Assembly: GCF_016464425.1 (NCBI RefSeq)
Contig: NZ_JADDKQ010000003.1
Coordinates: 62,001 to 126,000, forward strand
Origin: Actinotalea solisilvae
Lineage (GTDB): Bacteria; Actinomycetota; Actinomycetes; Actinomycetales; Cellulomonadaceae
Length of the DNA stretch: 64,000 bases
Direction: 5' to 3'
Shown: positions 21,214-29,262 of the stretch, one piece after another
Layout of the letters: each line of letters starts with the position of its first letter
Position numbering within the stretch: the stretch's first letter is position 1
The notes under the pieces: generated by a model
Databases searched by the model: none
What the model saw: only the letters and a program-made list of their open reading frames with translations
Told to the model about the DNA's origin: nothing
Translations under genes and position numbers: made by a program

Positions 21214-22739
21214 GCGTTCACCCTGATCCGTGGGTCGAGGCCGGCGTAGACGAGGTCGGCGACGAGGTTGGCGAGGACGGCGACCGTGCCGGTCACGAGG
21301 AAGAAGCCCATGACGGGGTACGGGTCGTCGCCGTTGAGCGAGGTGATGAAGAGGTTGCCCATGCCGGTCCAGCCGAAGATGCGCTCGGTGATCACGGCGC
21401 CGCTGAGGATCGCCGCGATGTCGAGCGGGATGATCGTCGCGAGCGGGATGAGCGCGTTGCGGAACGCGTGGCGCATGACGACGGTGCGCTCGGTGAGGCC
21501 CTTGGCGCGCGCCGTGCGGATGTAGTCCTGGTTGAGCACCTCGAGGAGGCTGCCGCGGGCGTACCGCGTGTAGCTCGCGAACGAGATGAGCAGCAGCGAC
21601 GTCGTCGGCAGGATGAGGTGCGTGTACTGGTCGAGCGTCTCGACCCAGAAGTCGCCGTTGAGCCCGGGCGTCGCCGCGCCGAGCGTCGCGATCGGCCGGT
21701 TGTCGCTGTAGTCGGAGTAGATCCGCCACACCTGCATGACGCGGTCGGCGAAGATCAGGACGGCCACGCCGACGGCGGTGAGGCCGGCGGTGCGCATCGA
21801 CTGCCCGCGGTCCGGCCCGCCGAAGGCCCAGCCGACGAGCGCCGCGACACCGAGCGACACGAGGAGCAGGCCCACGATCAGCCAGAAGGTCGCGTACGGG
21901 AACACGAACTGGAGCGGGTACCACAGCGCGGTGCCGATGCCGACGACCGTGAGCGCGGAGTACAGCGCGCGGCGGTTGCGCAGGCCCGTGCTGAGGACCG
22001 TGACCGCGAACGCGATCGCGACGCCTGTGACGGCGATGAGCACCGGGCCGAGGCTCGGGTTGAGGAACCAGCCGGTCGACGAGACGAACCAGAGCGTCAC
22101 GGCGGTCGCCGCCCCGGCCGCGGCGAAGGTGATGAGGCGGCGTCGGAGGTCGCCCGCGACGAGCGCGGACCAGACGAGGCCGGCGACCACCGATATGCCT
22201 ATCAGTCCCCCGGTGCCGATCGTCGGGTCCCTCAGGAAGTCGTTGAAGCCGATGGCGCCCCACTGCTTGAGGAGCACGGCGATCCAGAACGTGGGCAGCG
22301 AGTACAGGAGGAACGACGCGAAGGTGATCGAGTAGTCGAAGCCCGTGTACTGGCGCAGGGCGCTCGCGATGCCGACCGTGATGCCGGTGATCATCGCGAG
22401 GAAGGTCGCGACGACGACGAGGCGCAGCGTGACGCCCACGGCGCCCGCCAGCAGGTCCGTGACCTCGCGGTTGGTGCGCCAGCTCTCACCCATGGTGCCG
22501 TCGCCCCACAGGAAGCCCAGCAGTCCGCGCAGCCAGATGAGGTAGCGCAGCACGGGCGGCGTGTCGAGGTTGAGCAGGCGCGTGCGCTGCTCCATGAGCT
22601 GGTCGCGGTTGATCTGGCTGCTCGTGCGGAGGTCCTCGAGGGGGTCCGTCGCGAAGTCCACGAGCATGAAGAAGACGAAGGTCGACGCGAGCAGCACCGC
22701 TGCTGCCGAGGCGAGTCGTCTCACGAGGAAGGTGAACAT
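21210..22739 (-). CDS. Oligopeptide ABC transporter permease, DppB type, with large internal insertion
   Basis: A 509-residue permease, against about 310-340 for ordinary DppB. The N-terminal MFTFLVRRLASAAAVLL and the C-terminal core (YTRYARGSLLEVLNQDYIRT ending LDPRIRVNA) are standard. Between them, roughly residues 175-330, is an insertion with four or five extra hydrophobic helices, a form known in actinobacterial members. The ATG at 22739 is preferred over a TTG at 22751 because GAGG lies 13 nt before the ATG. No binding-protein gene lies upstream, which is unusual. Confidence 0.88.
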   Translation of the reverse strand: MFTFLVRRLASAAAVLLASTFVFFMLVDFATDPLEDLRTSSQINRDQLMEQRTRLLNLDTPPVLRYLIWLRGLLGFLWGDGTMGESWRTNREVTDLLAGAVGVTLRLVVVATFLAMITGITVGIASALRQYTGFDYSITFASFLLYSLPTFWIAVLLKQWGAIGFNDFLRDPTIGTGGLIGISVVAGLVWSALVAGDLRRRLITFAAAGAATAVTLWFVSSTGWFLNPSLGPVLIAVTGVAIAFAVTVLSTGLRNRRALYSALTVVGIGTALWYPLQFVFPYATFWLIVGLLLVSLGVAALVGWAFGGPDRGQSMRTAGLTAVGVAVLIFADRVMQVWRIYSDYSDNRPIATLGAATPGLNGDFWVETLDQYTHLILPTTSLLLISFASYTRYARGSLLEVLNQDYIRTARAKGLTERTVVMRHAFRNALIPLATIIPLDIAAILSGAVITERIFGWTGMGNLFITSLNGDDPYPVMGFFLVTGTVAVLANLVADLVYAGLDPRIRVNA

Positions 22740-22785
22740 CGGATCCGTCAAACCTCGCTGAGGGGAAGGGGAGGCGCACGCAGAA

Positions 22786-22798
22786 CGCCCGAATACTA
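22786..22798 (-). promoter_or_regulatory. Candidate promoter of the oligopeptide transporter
   Basis: A minus-strand TAGTAT (22793-22798) would place transcription start near 22786, giving a leader of about 47 nt before the permease ATG. No good -35 element is visible. If real, the transporter operon begins at the DppB-type permease and not at a lost upstream gene. Confidence 0.35.
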
Positions 22799-22878
22799 CC
22801 GGCGGGTAACGCCTGGATCGGTCACCGAGGACCTAGCCGACCTGGCCAGTCTGGGCCCGTCGTCGGGCCGCACGCACC

Positions 22879-23010
<132 letters not shown>

Positions 23011-23076
23011 CCGCGCCCGAGTGTCGCGTGACAGACCTCCGCGCGTCGGCCGGGGGGCCGGGTGAGAGGGGCACGG

Positions 23077-23252
23077 TCAGGCGGCGAGGACCTCGTCGCA
23101 CAGGCGGGCGACCGTCGACGCGATGCCGTCCCGGGCCGGGCGCAGGTAGGCGCGCGGGTCCGTGAGGCGCTGGTCGTCGGCGAGCCGACGGCGCACGGCG
23201 CCCGTGTACTCCACGTTGAGTGCCGTGCCCACGTTGACCTGGAGGCCGCGGG
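23077..23252 (-). pseudogene. 3' remnant of a class II ketose-bisphosphate aldolase
   Basis: After the aminotransferase stop, a different minus-strand frame reads the end of a class II fructose/tagatose-bisphosphate aldolase: LTRGLQVNVGTALNVEYTGA, then DPRAYLRPARDGIASTVARL, ending DEVLAA and a TGA at 23077-23079. The pattern NVGTALN, TGAVR, DPRxYLxPAR is the usual C-terminal end of that family. Only about 58 codons remain; the catalytic barrel is missing because the frame runs straight into the intact aminotransferase gene. There is no start codon or ribosome-binding site. It is a deletion scar or a mis-join of contigs. Confidence 0.7.
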
Positions 23253-24389
23253 TCAGGCGCGGGCGAGGCGGTGGATCGCCTCCGTGAGGACCTCAGGGCT
23301 GCACGCCAGGTTGAGACGCGCGTGGCCGCGGCCCTCGGCCCCGAAGGTGTGCCCCGGCACGAGGGCGACCTTCGCCTCGAGCGCGCGCCTCGCGGGGTCG
23401 TCGCCCCAGCCGGCGTCGCGGAAGTCGAGCCACGCGAGGTACGTCGCGTCGGGCATGCGGTAGCGCACGCCCGGCAGGTGCTCGGCGAGCAGGTCGGCGA
23501 GCAGCCGCCGGTTGACGTCGACCGCCGCCCGGACGCCTGCGACGTACGCGTCGCCCGAGGTGAACGCCGCGGTGCTCGCGTGCAGCCCGAGGATGCTCGT
23601 GCGGAAGCCGACCTCCTCGGGCATCGCGTCGAGCAGCGCGACGGCGCGCTCGGACTGCCCGACCATGAGCGCGCACTTCGTCCCCGCGAGGTTCCAGCCC
23701 TTGCTCGCGGCGGTGACGCACACCCCGACCTCGCGCGCGTCGTCGGACGCGGCGAGGAACGGCGTGAAGTCCTCCGGCCGCTGGACGAGCGGGCCGTGGA
23801 TCTCGTCGCTCACGACGACGACGTCGTGCGCACGCGCGATCGCCGCGAGCCGGCGCAGGTCCTCGGCCGGGTGCACGACGCCGACGGGGTTGTGCGGGTG
23901 GCACAGGACCATGGCCCGCGCGCCCGCGGCGAACGCCCGCTCGAGGCCGTCGAGGTCGAGCGCGGGCGTGCCGTCGCGGTCCACCAGCGGCACGTCGACG
24001 CGCTCCGTGCGCGCCTCGGCGACGAGGTCCGCGAACGGCGGGTAGACGGGCGGGGTGATGACCACGCGGTCACCGGGCCGGGTCGCCTGGCGCAGGGTCT
24101 CGACGATCGCGACGCTCACGTCCGTCGTCGTGCGGATGCCGGCCTGGTCCGGGCGCCAGCCCCAGGTGCGCTCGGCGTACCCGGCGAACGCCGCGGGCAG
24201 CGGGCCCGCGCCGTGCACGTAGCCCGTGTCCGACGCCTCGACGCGGTCGATGATCGCGCGCGCGACCGTGGGGTCGAGCGGGTAGTCCGTCTCCGCGACG
24301 AAGAGGGGCAGGACGTCGGGCGGGTAGGCCGACCACTTCTCGCTGGTCCGGGCTCGCAGGGCGGGGAGCGGGTCGGCGTGGACGTCCAT
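23253..24389 (-). CDS. PatB/MalY-type PLP-dependent C-S lyase (cystathionine beta-lyase family)
   Basis: A 378-residue fold-type I PLP enzyme. Family marks are an N-terminal SEKWSAYPPDVLPLFVAETD, HPHNPVGVVHP, SDEIHGPLV and the lysine motif TAASKGWNLAGTKCA. These are the MalY/PatB signatures; members split C-S bonds of cystathionine or cysteine conjugates, giving thiol, ammonia and pyruvate. The protein looks complete despite the damaged DNA immediately downstream. A CATGCT box ends 6 nt before the ATG, so the mRNA may be leaderless. The substrate is not evident. Confidence 0.88.
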   Translation of the reverse strand: MDVHADPLPALRARTSEKWSAYPPDVLPLFVAETDYPLDPTVARAIIDRVEASDTGYVHGAGPLPAAFAGYAERTWGWRPDQAGIRTTTDVSVAIVETLRQATRPGDRVVITPPVYPPFADLVAEARTERVDVPLVDRDGTPALDLDGLERAFAAGARAMVLCHPHNPVGVVHPAEDLRRLAAIARAHDVVVVSDEIHGPLVQRPEDFTPFLAASDDAREVGVCVTAASKGWNLAGTKCALMVGQSERAVALLDAMPEEVGFRTSILGLHASTAAFTSGDAYVAGVRAAVDVNRRLLADLLAEHLPGVRYRMPDATYLAWLDFRDAGWGDDPARRALEAKVALVPGHTFGAEGRGHARLNLACSPEVLTEAIHRLARA

Positions 24390-24572
24390 CGGCCCAGCAT
24401 GCCCGACCCCGCACGGGCAGGCTCCCGCACCGGATGTGCGGCGCGCGGTACTGGTGGGGCGGGTGGGGCGGGACGGGCTCGCCGATCACCTCACCAGCCC
24501 CTCGCGTCACGAGCGCCGCACATCCCGATCGACACCGGCCAGGGCGGCGACGACGTGTGCGGCCCGCCGGGT

Positions 24573-24603
24573 GCGGCCCGCCGGGGGGCTCCCGGCGGGC
24601 CGC
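24573..24603 (-). terminator. Strong hairpin after the GH43 gene
   Basis: A perfect 12-bp GC stem (24573-24584 with 24592-24603) around a 7-nt loop lies 17 bp past the GH43 stop. No U-tract follows, as is common for terminators in this GC range. Confidence 0.65.
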
Positions 24604-24619
24604 GCCCCTCACCGCGTCG

Positions 24620-27016
24620 TCAGTCGGACCAGACGCGCAGGTGGTCGAACCGCGACGTCGCCGGCTCGCCGCCCTGGAGGCCGTGCGAGATCAGGCCGAT
24701 CCGGACGTCGGCGTCGGCCGGGAACGTCCAGACGCCGCCCGCGTACCAGTGCTCGCCGTCCGCGCTGGTGAGCGCCTGGATCTCGCGCTCGCCCGCCTCG
24801 TCAGTGCGGTGCACGAGCCGCAGCCACGTCGTGTCCGACGGCGTGCCGGCGATCGTGCCGCCGAACTGCGTGCGCCCGGCGTACGGGATCTCCCGGCCGA
24901 ACTCGGTCTGCCGCGTGTTCCAGATGGCGACGTGGGAGAGCCGCGCGAAGTCGTCGTCGGACACGTACGCGACGATGCCGCCCTGCTGGAAGTTGCGGAC
25001 GGTGTCGGTGCCGAGGTCGATCGTCAGCTTCGTCTCGGCCGTCCAGTCGCCGTCCGGCGCGTCGCGCAGGAGGAGCCCGGCGGTGTTGCCGCCGCCCACG
25101 AGGTCCGTCGCCTCGACGGGCCATACGAGCTCGCCGCCCTCGACCGTGACCTGCGGGTCGCGGACCGTCGTCCAGCCCTCGCCGAGCCCGTCGTCGAAGG
25201 TGAGGTCCTCGACGAGCGTGCCCGTGGCCGGCAGCGGCACGACCTCGGTGACCGGGTCCGCGAGCGGCACGGCGCTGAGGTTGTCGACGCCCACACCCGC
25301 ACCGGTCGCGAACGCCCCCGCCGCGCCGGACGTGCGCGTCCCGCCCGGCAGCTCCAGGTGCACGACGGCGATCGGGTCGCCCAGCCGCGCGTGGCTCAGC
25401 TCGGCCGTCGCGACGCCGTCGGCCACCTCGAGCACGAGCGAGTGCCACGCGGTGAGGTCGGTGCCCGCCGCGACCGGCGCCGTCGCACGCGCGCCGCGCG
25501 TCTCGACGACGAGCTCGCCGGACGCCGGGTCGACGTAGGCGGCGACCCGCTCGGGCGTGCGCCCGTGCCCGCCGCCCTGCCCGCCGCCTCGACCGCCCGC
25601 GATGTCGGCGCCGTCGTCGGAGCGGCCGTGGCCGTGACCGCTGGTGCGCAGCGCGGCGACGACGCCGCCCGCGGCGTCGCCCTCGAACCGGACGTCGGCC
25701 TCGACGCGCACGTCGTGCGTCATCGCGTGGCGGGTGACGAGCGTGCCGGCGCGGGACGAGAGTGCGTACGTCCCGCTCTGCTCGTCCGACGCCGTCCTGA
25801 AGCCGGTGGCGCGCCAGGGCGCCCCGATGCCCTCGTCGAACGTCGTGACCGCCCGGCCGGACGTCACGGGGCCCTCCTGCTCGCCCTCGGACGCCCACGC
25901 GCCCGCACGGACGGTCGGCCAGCCGTCGACCCAGTCGAGCCGGTCGATGAGCATCGGGCGCTCGTTGATGCCGCCGGTCCCGTCGAGGTACGGGTCGGCG
26001 CGGTCGATCGCGTGGTAGACGAACCAGTCCTGGCCCGCGAGGTCGGTCACGACGGCGTTGTGGCCGGGGCCGACCCACGCGTTGCCGTTCGGCGCGATGA
26101 CCTGCGTGCCGCCCGCGCGCGACGTCGTCAGCGGGATGCCGTCGGCGTCGACGTAGGGGCCGGTGAGGCTCGCGGAGCGCCCCACCTTGACGCTGTAGCC
26201 GGTCGTCGGGCCGGCGCAGCAGTCCGCCGTGGACGCGAAGAGGTACCAGAACCCGTCGTGCTGGACGACGTAGGCGCCCTCGAACCGGTTGTCGATGGCG
26301 ACCTGCGTCGCGGCGCCCGTCGCCTCGGTGCCGGTCTCGTCGAGCTCCGTGACGAAGATGCCGCCGTAGTAGGAGCCGTAGAAGAGGTACTCGGTCCCGT
26401 CCGGCCCGACGACGTGGGACGGGTCGAAGGTCCACAGGTAGTTGCCGGGACCGCCGTTGTTGCGCGGGTCGACCACGGGGTCGCCCGAGTCCGTCCACGG
26501 GCCCGTCGGCGTGGGGGCCGTGGCGACGCCGATCGCGTTGTCGTTGGGCTCGTCGGGTGCCCCGGGGATCGCGGTCGACGTCACGACGTAGTACAGGCGG
26601 TACTCGCCGTCGACGTACCGGATGTCGGGCGCCCACAGGCCGGCGTCGGGCGCGGCCCACGTGGGCCGGTTCTCGGCGGTGAAGGCGTCGCCCACGTACT
26701 CCCACGTCACCAGGTCGGTGGACCGCGACATGGGCAGCGTGTGGAAGACGCCCTCGCCCTCGCGCAGCGGGTCGGTGGTGCCGTACGCGTACCAGTACCC
26801 GTCCTTGCCGCGGATGACCGCGGGGTCGGCGAAGGTGTCGGCGAAGGGCGCGCTCACGGGGTTGGTGTACGCGGTGCCCTGGGCCTCGGGGCCGTGGCCG
26901 CCGCCTGGTCCACCTCCTCCCGCGGTCGCCGATGACGGTGCGAGCGCGAGGCCGGCGGCGAGCAGTGCTGCCGCGGCGGCCCGGCCCACGACGGACGGGA
27001 AGGTGGTCTGCCTCAT
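24620..27016 (-). CDS. Secreted glycoside hydrolase, family 43 type
   Basis: A 798-residue exported protein with a clear signal peptide (residues 1-32, AAALLAAGLALAPSSATA). The five-bladed GH43 propeller follows: FADTFADPAVIRGKDGYWYA carries the catalytic-base aspartate, APDAGLWAPDIRYVDGEYRL comes next, and RFEGAYVVQHDGFWYLF carries the general-acid glutamate. GPGHNAVVTDLAG is a further blade motif. A Gly/His-rich linker near residue 475 and a C-terminal concanavalin-like domain (GEHWYAGGVWTF) of the type attached to beta-xylosidases/arabinosidases complete it. It would act on arabinan or xylan side chains outside the cell. A LacI-type operator-like site lies 38 bp upstream. Confidence 0.9.
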   Translation of the reverse strand: MRQTTFPSVVGRAAAAALLAAGLALAPSSATAGGGGPGGGHGPEAQGTAYTNPVSAPFADTFADPAVIRGKDGYWYAYGTTDPLREGEGVFHTLPMSRSTDLVTWEYVGDAFTAENRPTWAAPDAGLWAPDIRYVDGEYRLYYVVTSTAIPGAPDEPNDNAIGVATAPTPTGPWTDSGDPVVDPRNNGGPGNYLWTFDPSHVVGPDGTEYLFYGSYYGGIFVTELDETGTEATGAATQVAIDNRFEGAYVVQHDGFWYLFASTADCCAGPTTGYSVKVGRSASLTGPYVDADGIPLTTSRAGGTQVIAPNGNAWVGPGHNAVVTDLAGQDWFVYHAIDRADPYLDGTGGINERPMLIDRLDWVDGWPTVRAGAWASEGEQEGPVTSGRAVTTFDEGIGAPWRATGFRTASDEQSGTYALSSRAGTLVTRHAMTHDVRVEADVRFEGDAAGGVVAALRTSGHGHGRSDDGADIAGGRGGGQGGGHGRTPERVAAYVDPASGELVVETRGARATAPVAAGTDLTAWHSLVLEVADGVATAELSHARLGDPIAVVHLELPGGTRTSGAAGAFATGAGVGVDNLSAVPLADPVTEVVPLPATGTLVEDLTFDDGLGEGWTTVRDPQVTVEGGELVWPVEATDLVGGGNTAGLLLRDAPDGDWTAETKLTIDLGTDTVRNFQQGGIVAYVSDDDFARLSHVAIWNTRQTEFGREIPYAGRTQFGGTIAGTPSDTTWLRLVHRTDEAGEREIQALTSADGEHWYAGGVWTFPADADVRIGLISHGLQGGEPATSRFDHLRVWSD

Positions 27017-27053
27017 CGCAGTGCCTGCCGTTCGTGAAAGGGAGGAATCGGAA

Positions 27054-27067
27054 GGTTAACGTTTGCC
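27054..27067. promoter_or_regulatory. LacI-type operator-like palindrome upstream of GH43
   Basis: GGTTAACGTTTGCC is symmetrical at 10 of 14 positions, in the form GGnnAACGTTnnCC, centred on AACGTT as LacI-family operators are. It lies 38-51 bp before the GH43 start, in promoter range. The regulator is not in the window. Confidence 0.45.
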
Positions 27068-27161
27068 TCACCGATCGCGGACCCGCCAGACCCTGGCGCG
27101 AGGAAGCCCGGACCGATCGCCGGCCGCCGGCCGCGCCTCGTGCGCGCCCTACGATCGCCGG

Positions 27162-27542
27162 ATGCTGCCCGAGGACTGGATCGAGCACCGCCGCCCGAGC
27201 GACCGCGAGCTGGTCGGCTGGCTGCGGCCGCAGGGCGAGGGGTTCGTCGCGGTCGACCGGCTCGGGCGCGACGTCACGGGCGTCGTCGACTGGACCGACG
27301 GCGAGGAGGCGCTCGAGGAGCGCGGCCTGCGCTGGCTCGCCGACCTGTGGCAGCTGACGCTCGACGAGGGCCGCACGCTGCGCGTCGTCCTGGTCGAGGT
27401 GAGCCCCGAGCGTGTCGTGGTCAAGCTCGACGACTTCGGCGCGGTCGGGGTGGGGACCCGCTCGTGGACGCTGCCGTTCCCGGCGCCCGCGACGCTGCAG
27501 CCCTACGCCGGCGACCGGGGCGTCATCGACGGCCTCCGCTGA
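27162..27542 (+). CDS. Conserved hypothetical protein
   Basis: A 126-residue acidic soluble protein starting MLPEDWIEHRRPSDRELVGW. It alternates short strands and helices (EGFVAVDRLGRDVTG, GLRWLADLWQLTL, RVVLVEVSPERVVVKLDD) with no catalytic motif. No family recognised. The start is supported by a TACGAT box ending 6 nt before the ATG (leaderless form). It is convergent with the SnoaL-like gene, 19 bp away. Confidence 0.7.
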   Translation: MLPEDWIEHRRPSDRELVGWLRPQGEGFVAVDRLGRDVTGVVDWTDGEEALEERGLRWLADLWQLTLDEGRTLRVVLVEVSPERVVVKLDDFGAVGVGTRSWTLPFPAPATLQPYAGDRGVIDGLR

Positions 27543-27561
27543 CCGCGCCGCCGGCCCGCGG

Positions 27562-27942
27562 TCAGTCCCCGGCGCTGAAGCCGAGCTCGGGCCAGTGGGC
27601 CCACTCCTCGAAGTGCTCGGCGCGGCCGTCGTCGGCGAACCGCAGGATCCACAGGTCGCGGTACTCCTTCGGGTCGTCGCCGCCGTAGCGCACCTCGGCC
27701 CGCACGACGGCGACCGGGGCGTCGAGGGCGACGACGTCCCACGTCATCGTGAACGGCGTGGGGTCGGGCCAGAACTCCTCGATCGCCGCGCGGCCGCGCA
27801 GGCCGTCGTCGTACGCGCCGCGGAGGTAGAGCGCGTCCTCGGTGAACAGGCGCGCCACGGCGCCCACGTCCTGGGCGCGCCACGCGCGCTCGTACTCCGC
27901 GACCCACGTCCCGACCCGCTCGCGCATGCTGCCCGCGTCCAT
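27562..27942 (-). CDS. SnoaL-like / NTF2-fold protein
   Basis: A 126-residue protein of the SnoaL/NTF2-like cone fold, shown by the helix MRERVGTWVAEYERAWRAQD, then VARLFTEDALYLRGAYDDGL, RGRAAIEEFW and a sheet ending FEEWAHWPELG. Such proteins can be isomerases, hydrolases or plain binding proteins; no specific activity can be assigned. The ATG has a GGGAGG site 5 nt upstream. Confidence 0.82.
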   Translation of the reverse strand: MDAGSMRERVGTWVAEYERAWRAQDVGAVARLFTEDALYLRGAYDDGLRGRAAIEEFWPDPTPFTMTWDVVALDAPVAVVRAEVRYGGDDPKEYRDLWILRFADDGRAEHFEEWAHWPELGFSAGD

Positions 27943-28045
27943 ACGACCTCCCGACGACGACGACCGTCCCAGCCTGCCGCCGCGCCGCCCGGCCGTCGAG
28001 CCGTCGCGGCGCCGCCGCTTCCCGACGGCCCGGGTCGGCGCGAGC

Positions 28046-28708
28046 TCACTCGGTCGCGGCGGCCCCGACCACGCGCGCGAACCAGCCGCCCGGCGGCACC
28101 TCGGGCGGCGGGACCTCCTCGAACGGCCAGGGGCGGTCCGGCTCGCGCGGCCAGAGCACCTGAGCGCGCGACGCCGCCTCGGCGAGCGTGGCGGCCGGGA
28201 GCGTGACGGCACCCTCGGGCAGTCCCCACGCCGGCGCGGCAGCGACCACGACGACGTCGCCGGCCGGCGGCGCCGGCGTGAGCCAGAGCGTGAGGTCGTA
28301 GACGCGGCCGCCGCCGTTCGCGCCGTGGTGGGTCAGCACCGGCACGTCGGGGTCCGCGTCCCACGTCGGAGCGCCGAGCACGGTCGAGGCCGTGCGGCCG
28401 TCGGCGAGCTCGACACCGAGCAGCAGGGCTCGCTCCGTCGCGCCGAAGTGGTCGCTGTCCGGCGCCGGGTCGAGGCGCCGGCGCACGCCGACGTCGAGCA
28501 GCAGCCCGGTGGTGAACACGCGCACGCCCGTGAGCGCGACGACGGTGTCCCGATCGCCCGTGAGGACCGCCGTCGCGGGGAGCACGCCGGGCACCTCGTT
28601 GTCCGGTGGGGTGTGGCGCCGCTGCCACGCGTCGGCCTGCGCCTGGGCCGCGGCGGCGTCCTCGCCGTCCCCGTCCCCGTCGTCCACGACCACCGTGCGC
28701 GTCCACAT
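28046..28708 (-). CDS. Hypothetical protein
   Basis: A 220-residue soluble protein, acidic near the N-terminus (DDGDGDGEDAAAAQAQADAW) and then beta-rich: VVALTGVRVFTTGLLLDVGV, ALLLGVELADGR, RVYDLTLWLTPAPPAGDVVV. The C-terminal stretch has WPREPDRPWPFEEVPPPE. I do not recognise a family name, though the composition and reading frame are convincing. No signal peptide or membrane segment. Divergent from the DUF3072 gene, 79 bp away. Confidence 0.68.
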   Translation of the reverse strand: MWTRTVVVDDGDGDGEDAAAAQAQADAWQRRHTPPDNEVPGVLPATAVLTGDRDTVVALTGVRVFTTGLLLDVGVRRRLDPAPDSDHFGATERALLLGVELADGRTASTVLGAPTWDADPDVPVLTHHGANGGGRVYDLTLWLTPAPPAGDVVVVAAAPAWGLPEGAVTLPAATLAEAASRAQVLWPREPDRPWPFEEVPPPEVPPGGWFARVVGAAATE

Positions 28709-28787
28709 GGCGCCGAGGCTCCCGGGTGCCCTGCGCCGGCGTCAACCTCGGGATGCCGGTGTCGGCGGTCGGGGGTACCAAGGACCC

Positions 28788-29228
28788 ATGACGAGCGACG
28801 CACCCCAGCAGCCCCTGCCCGACCCCGACCCCGCGTTCACCCCCGCGGGCGACGCCGACCTCGCGGCCGACCCCGCGTCCGGCCGCGGCCCCGGCGGCGC
28901 GCCCCTCGACGAGGGCGTCGAGCTCGGCAGCGAGGCGGACGATAGCGAGCCGGCCGGCTCGACGGACCCGGACGCTCCGCTCGACGGCGGCGCCCACTCG
29001 AGCGGCACGGCCGGCACGTCCGACGCCGGCGACGCGCCCGGCGTCGGCAGCCCCGAGAAGGACCCGAAGGACTGGGTGACGGGCGACGAGCCGATGACCG
29101 GCCCGCAGCAGAGCTACCTGCAGACGCTCGCGCGCGAGGCGGGCGAGGACGTCCCGGGCGACCTCACCAAGGCCGAGGCGTCCGAGACGATCGACCGCCT
29201 CCAGGACGAGACGGGCCGCGGCGCCTGA
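28788..29228 (+). CDS. DUF3072 domain protein with acidic disordered N-terminus
   Basis: A 146-residue protein. Residues 1-90 are Asp/Pro/Gly/Ala-rich and disordered. The C-terminal 55 residues are DUF3072: KDWVTGDEPMTGPQQSYLQT, LAREAGEDVPGDLTKAEASE. The domain has the look of a short SAP-like or BRCT-associated helical motif and its function is unknown. The ATG sits 6 nt after TACCAA, a weak -10, consistent with a leaderless start. Convergent with the MFS gene. Confidence 0.82.
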   Translation: MTSDAPQQPLPDPDPAFTPAGDADLAADPASGRGPGGAPLDEGVELGSEADDSEPAGSTDPDAPLDGGAHSSGTAGTSDAGDAPGVGSPEKDPKDWVTGDEPMTGPQQSYLQTLAREAGEDVPGDLTKAEASETIDRLQDETGRGA

Positions 29229-29262
29229 CGGACGCCGCCCGCCGGGGCACGCCCACGCGTGC

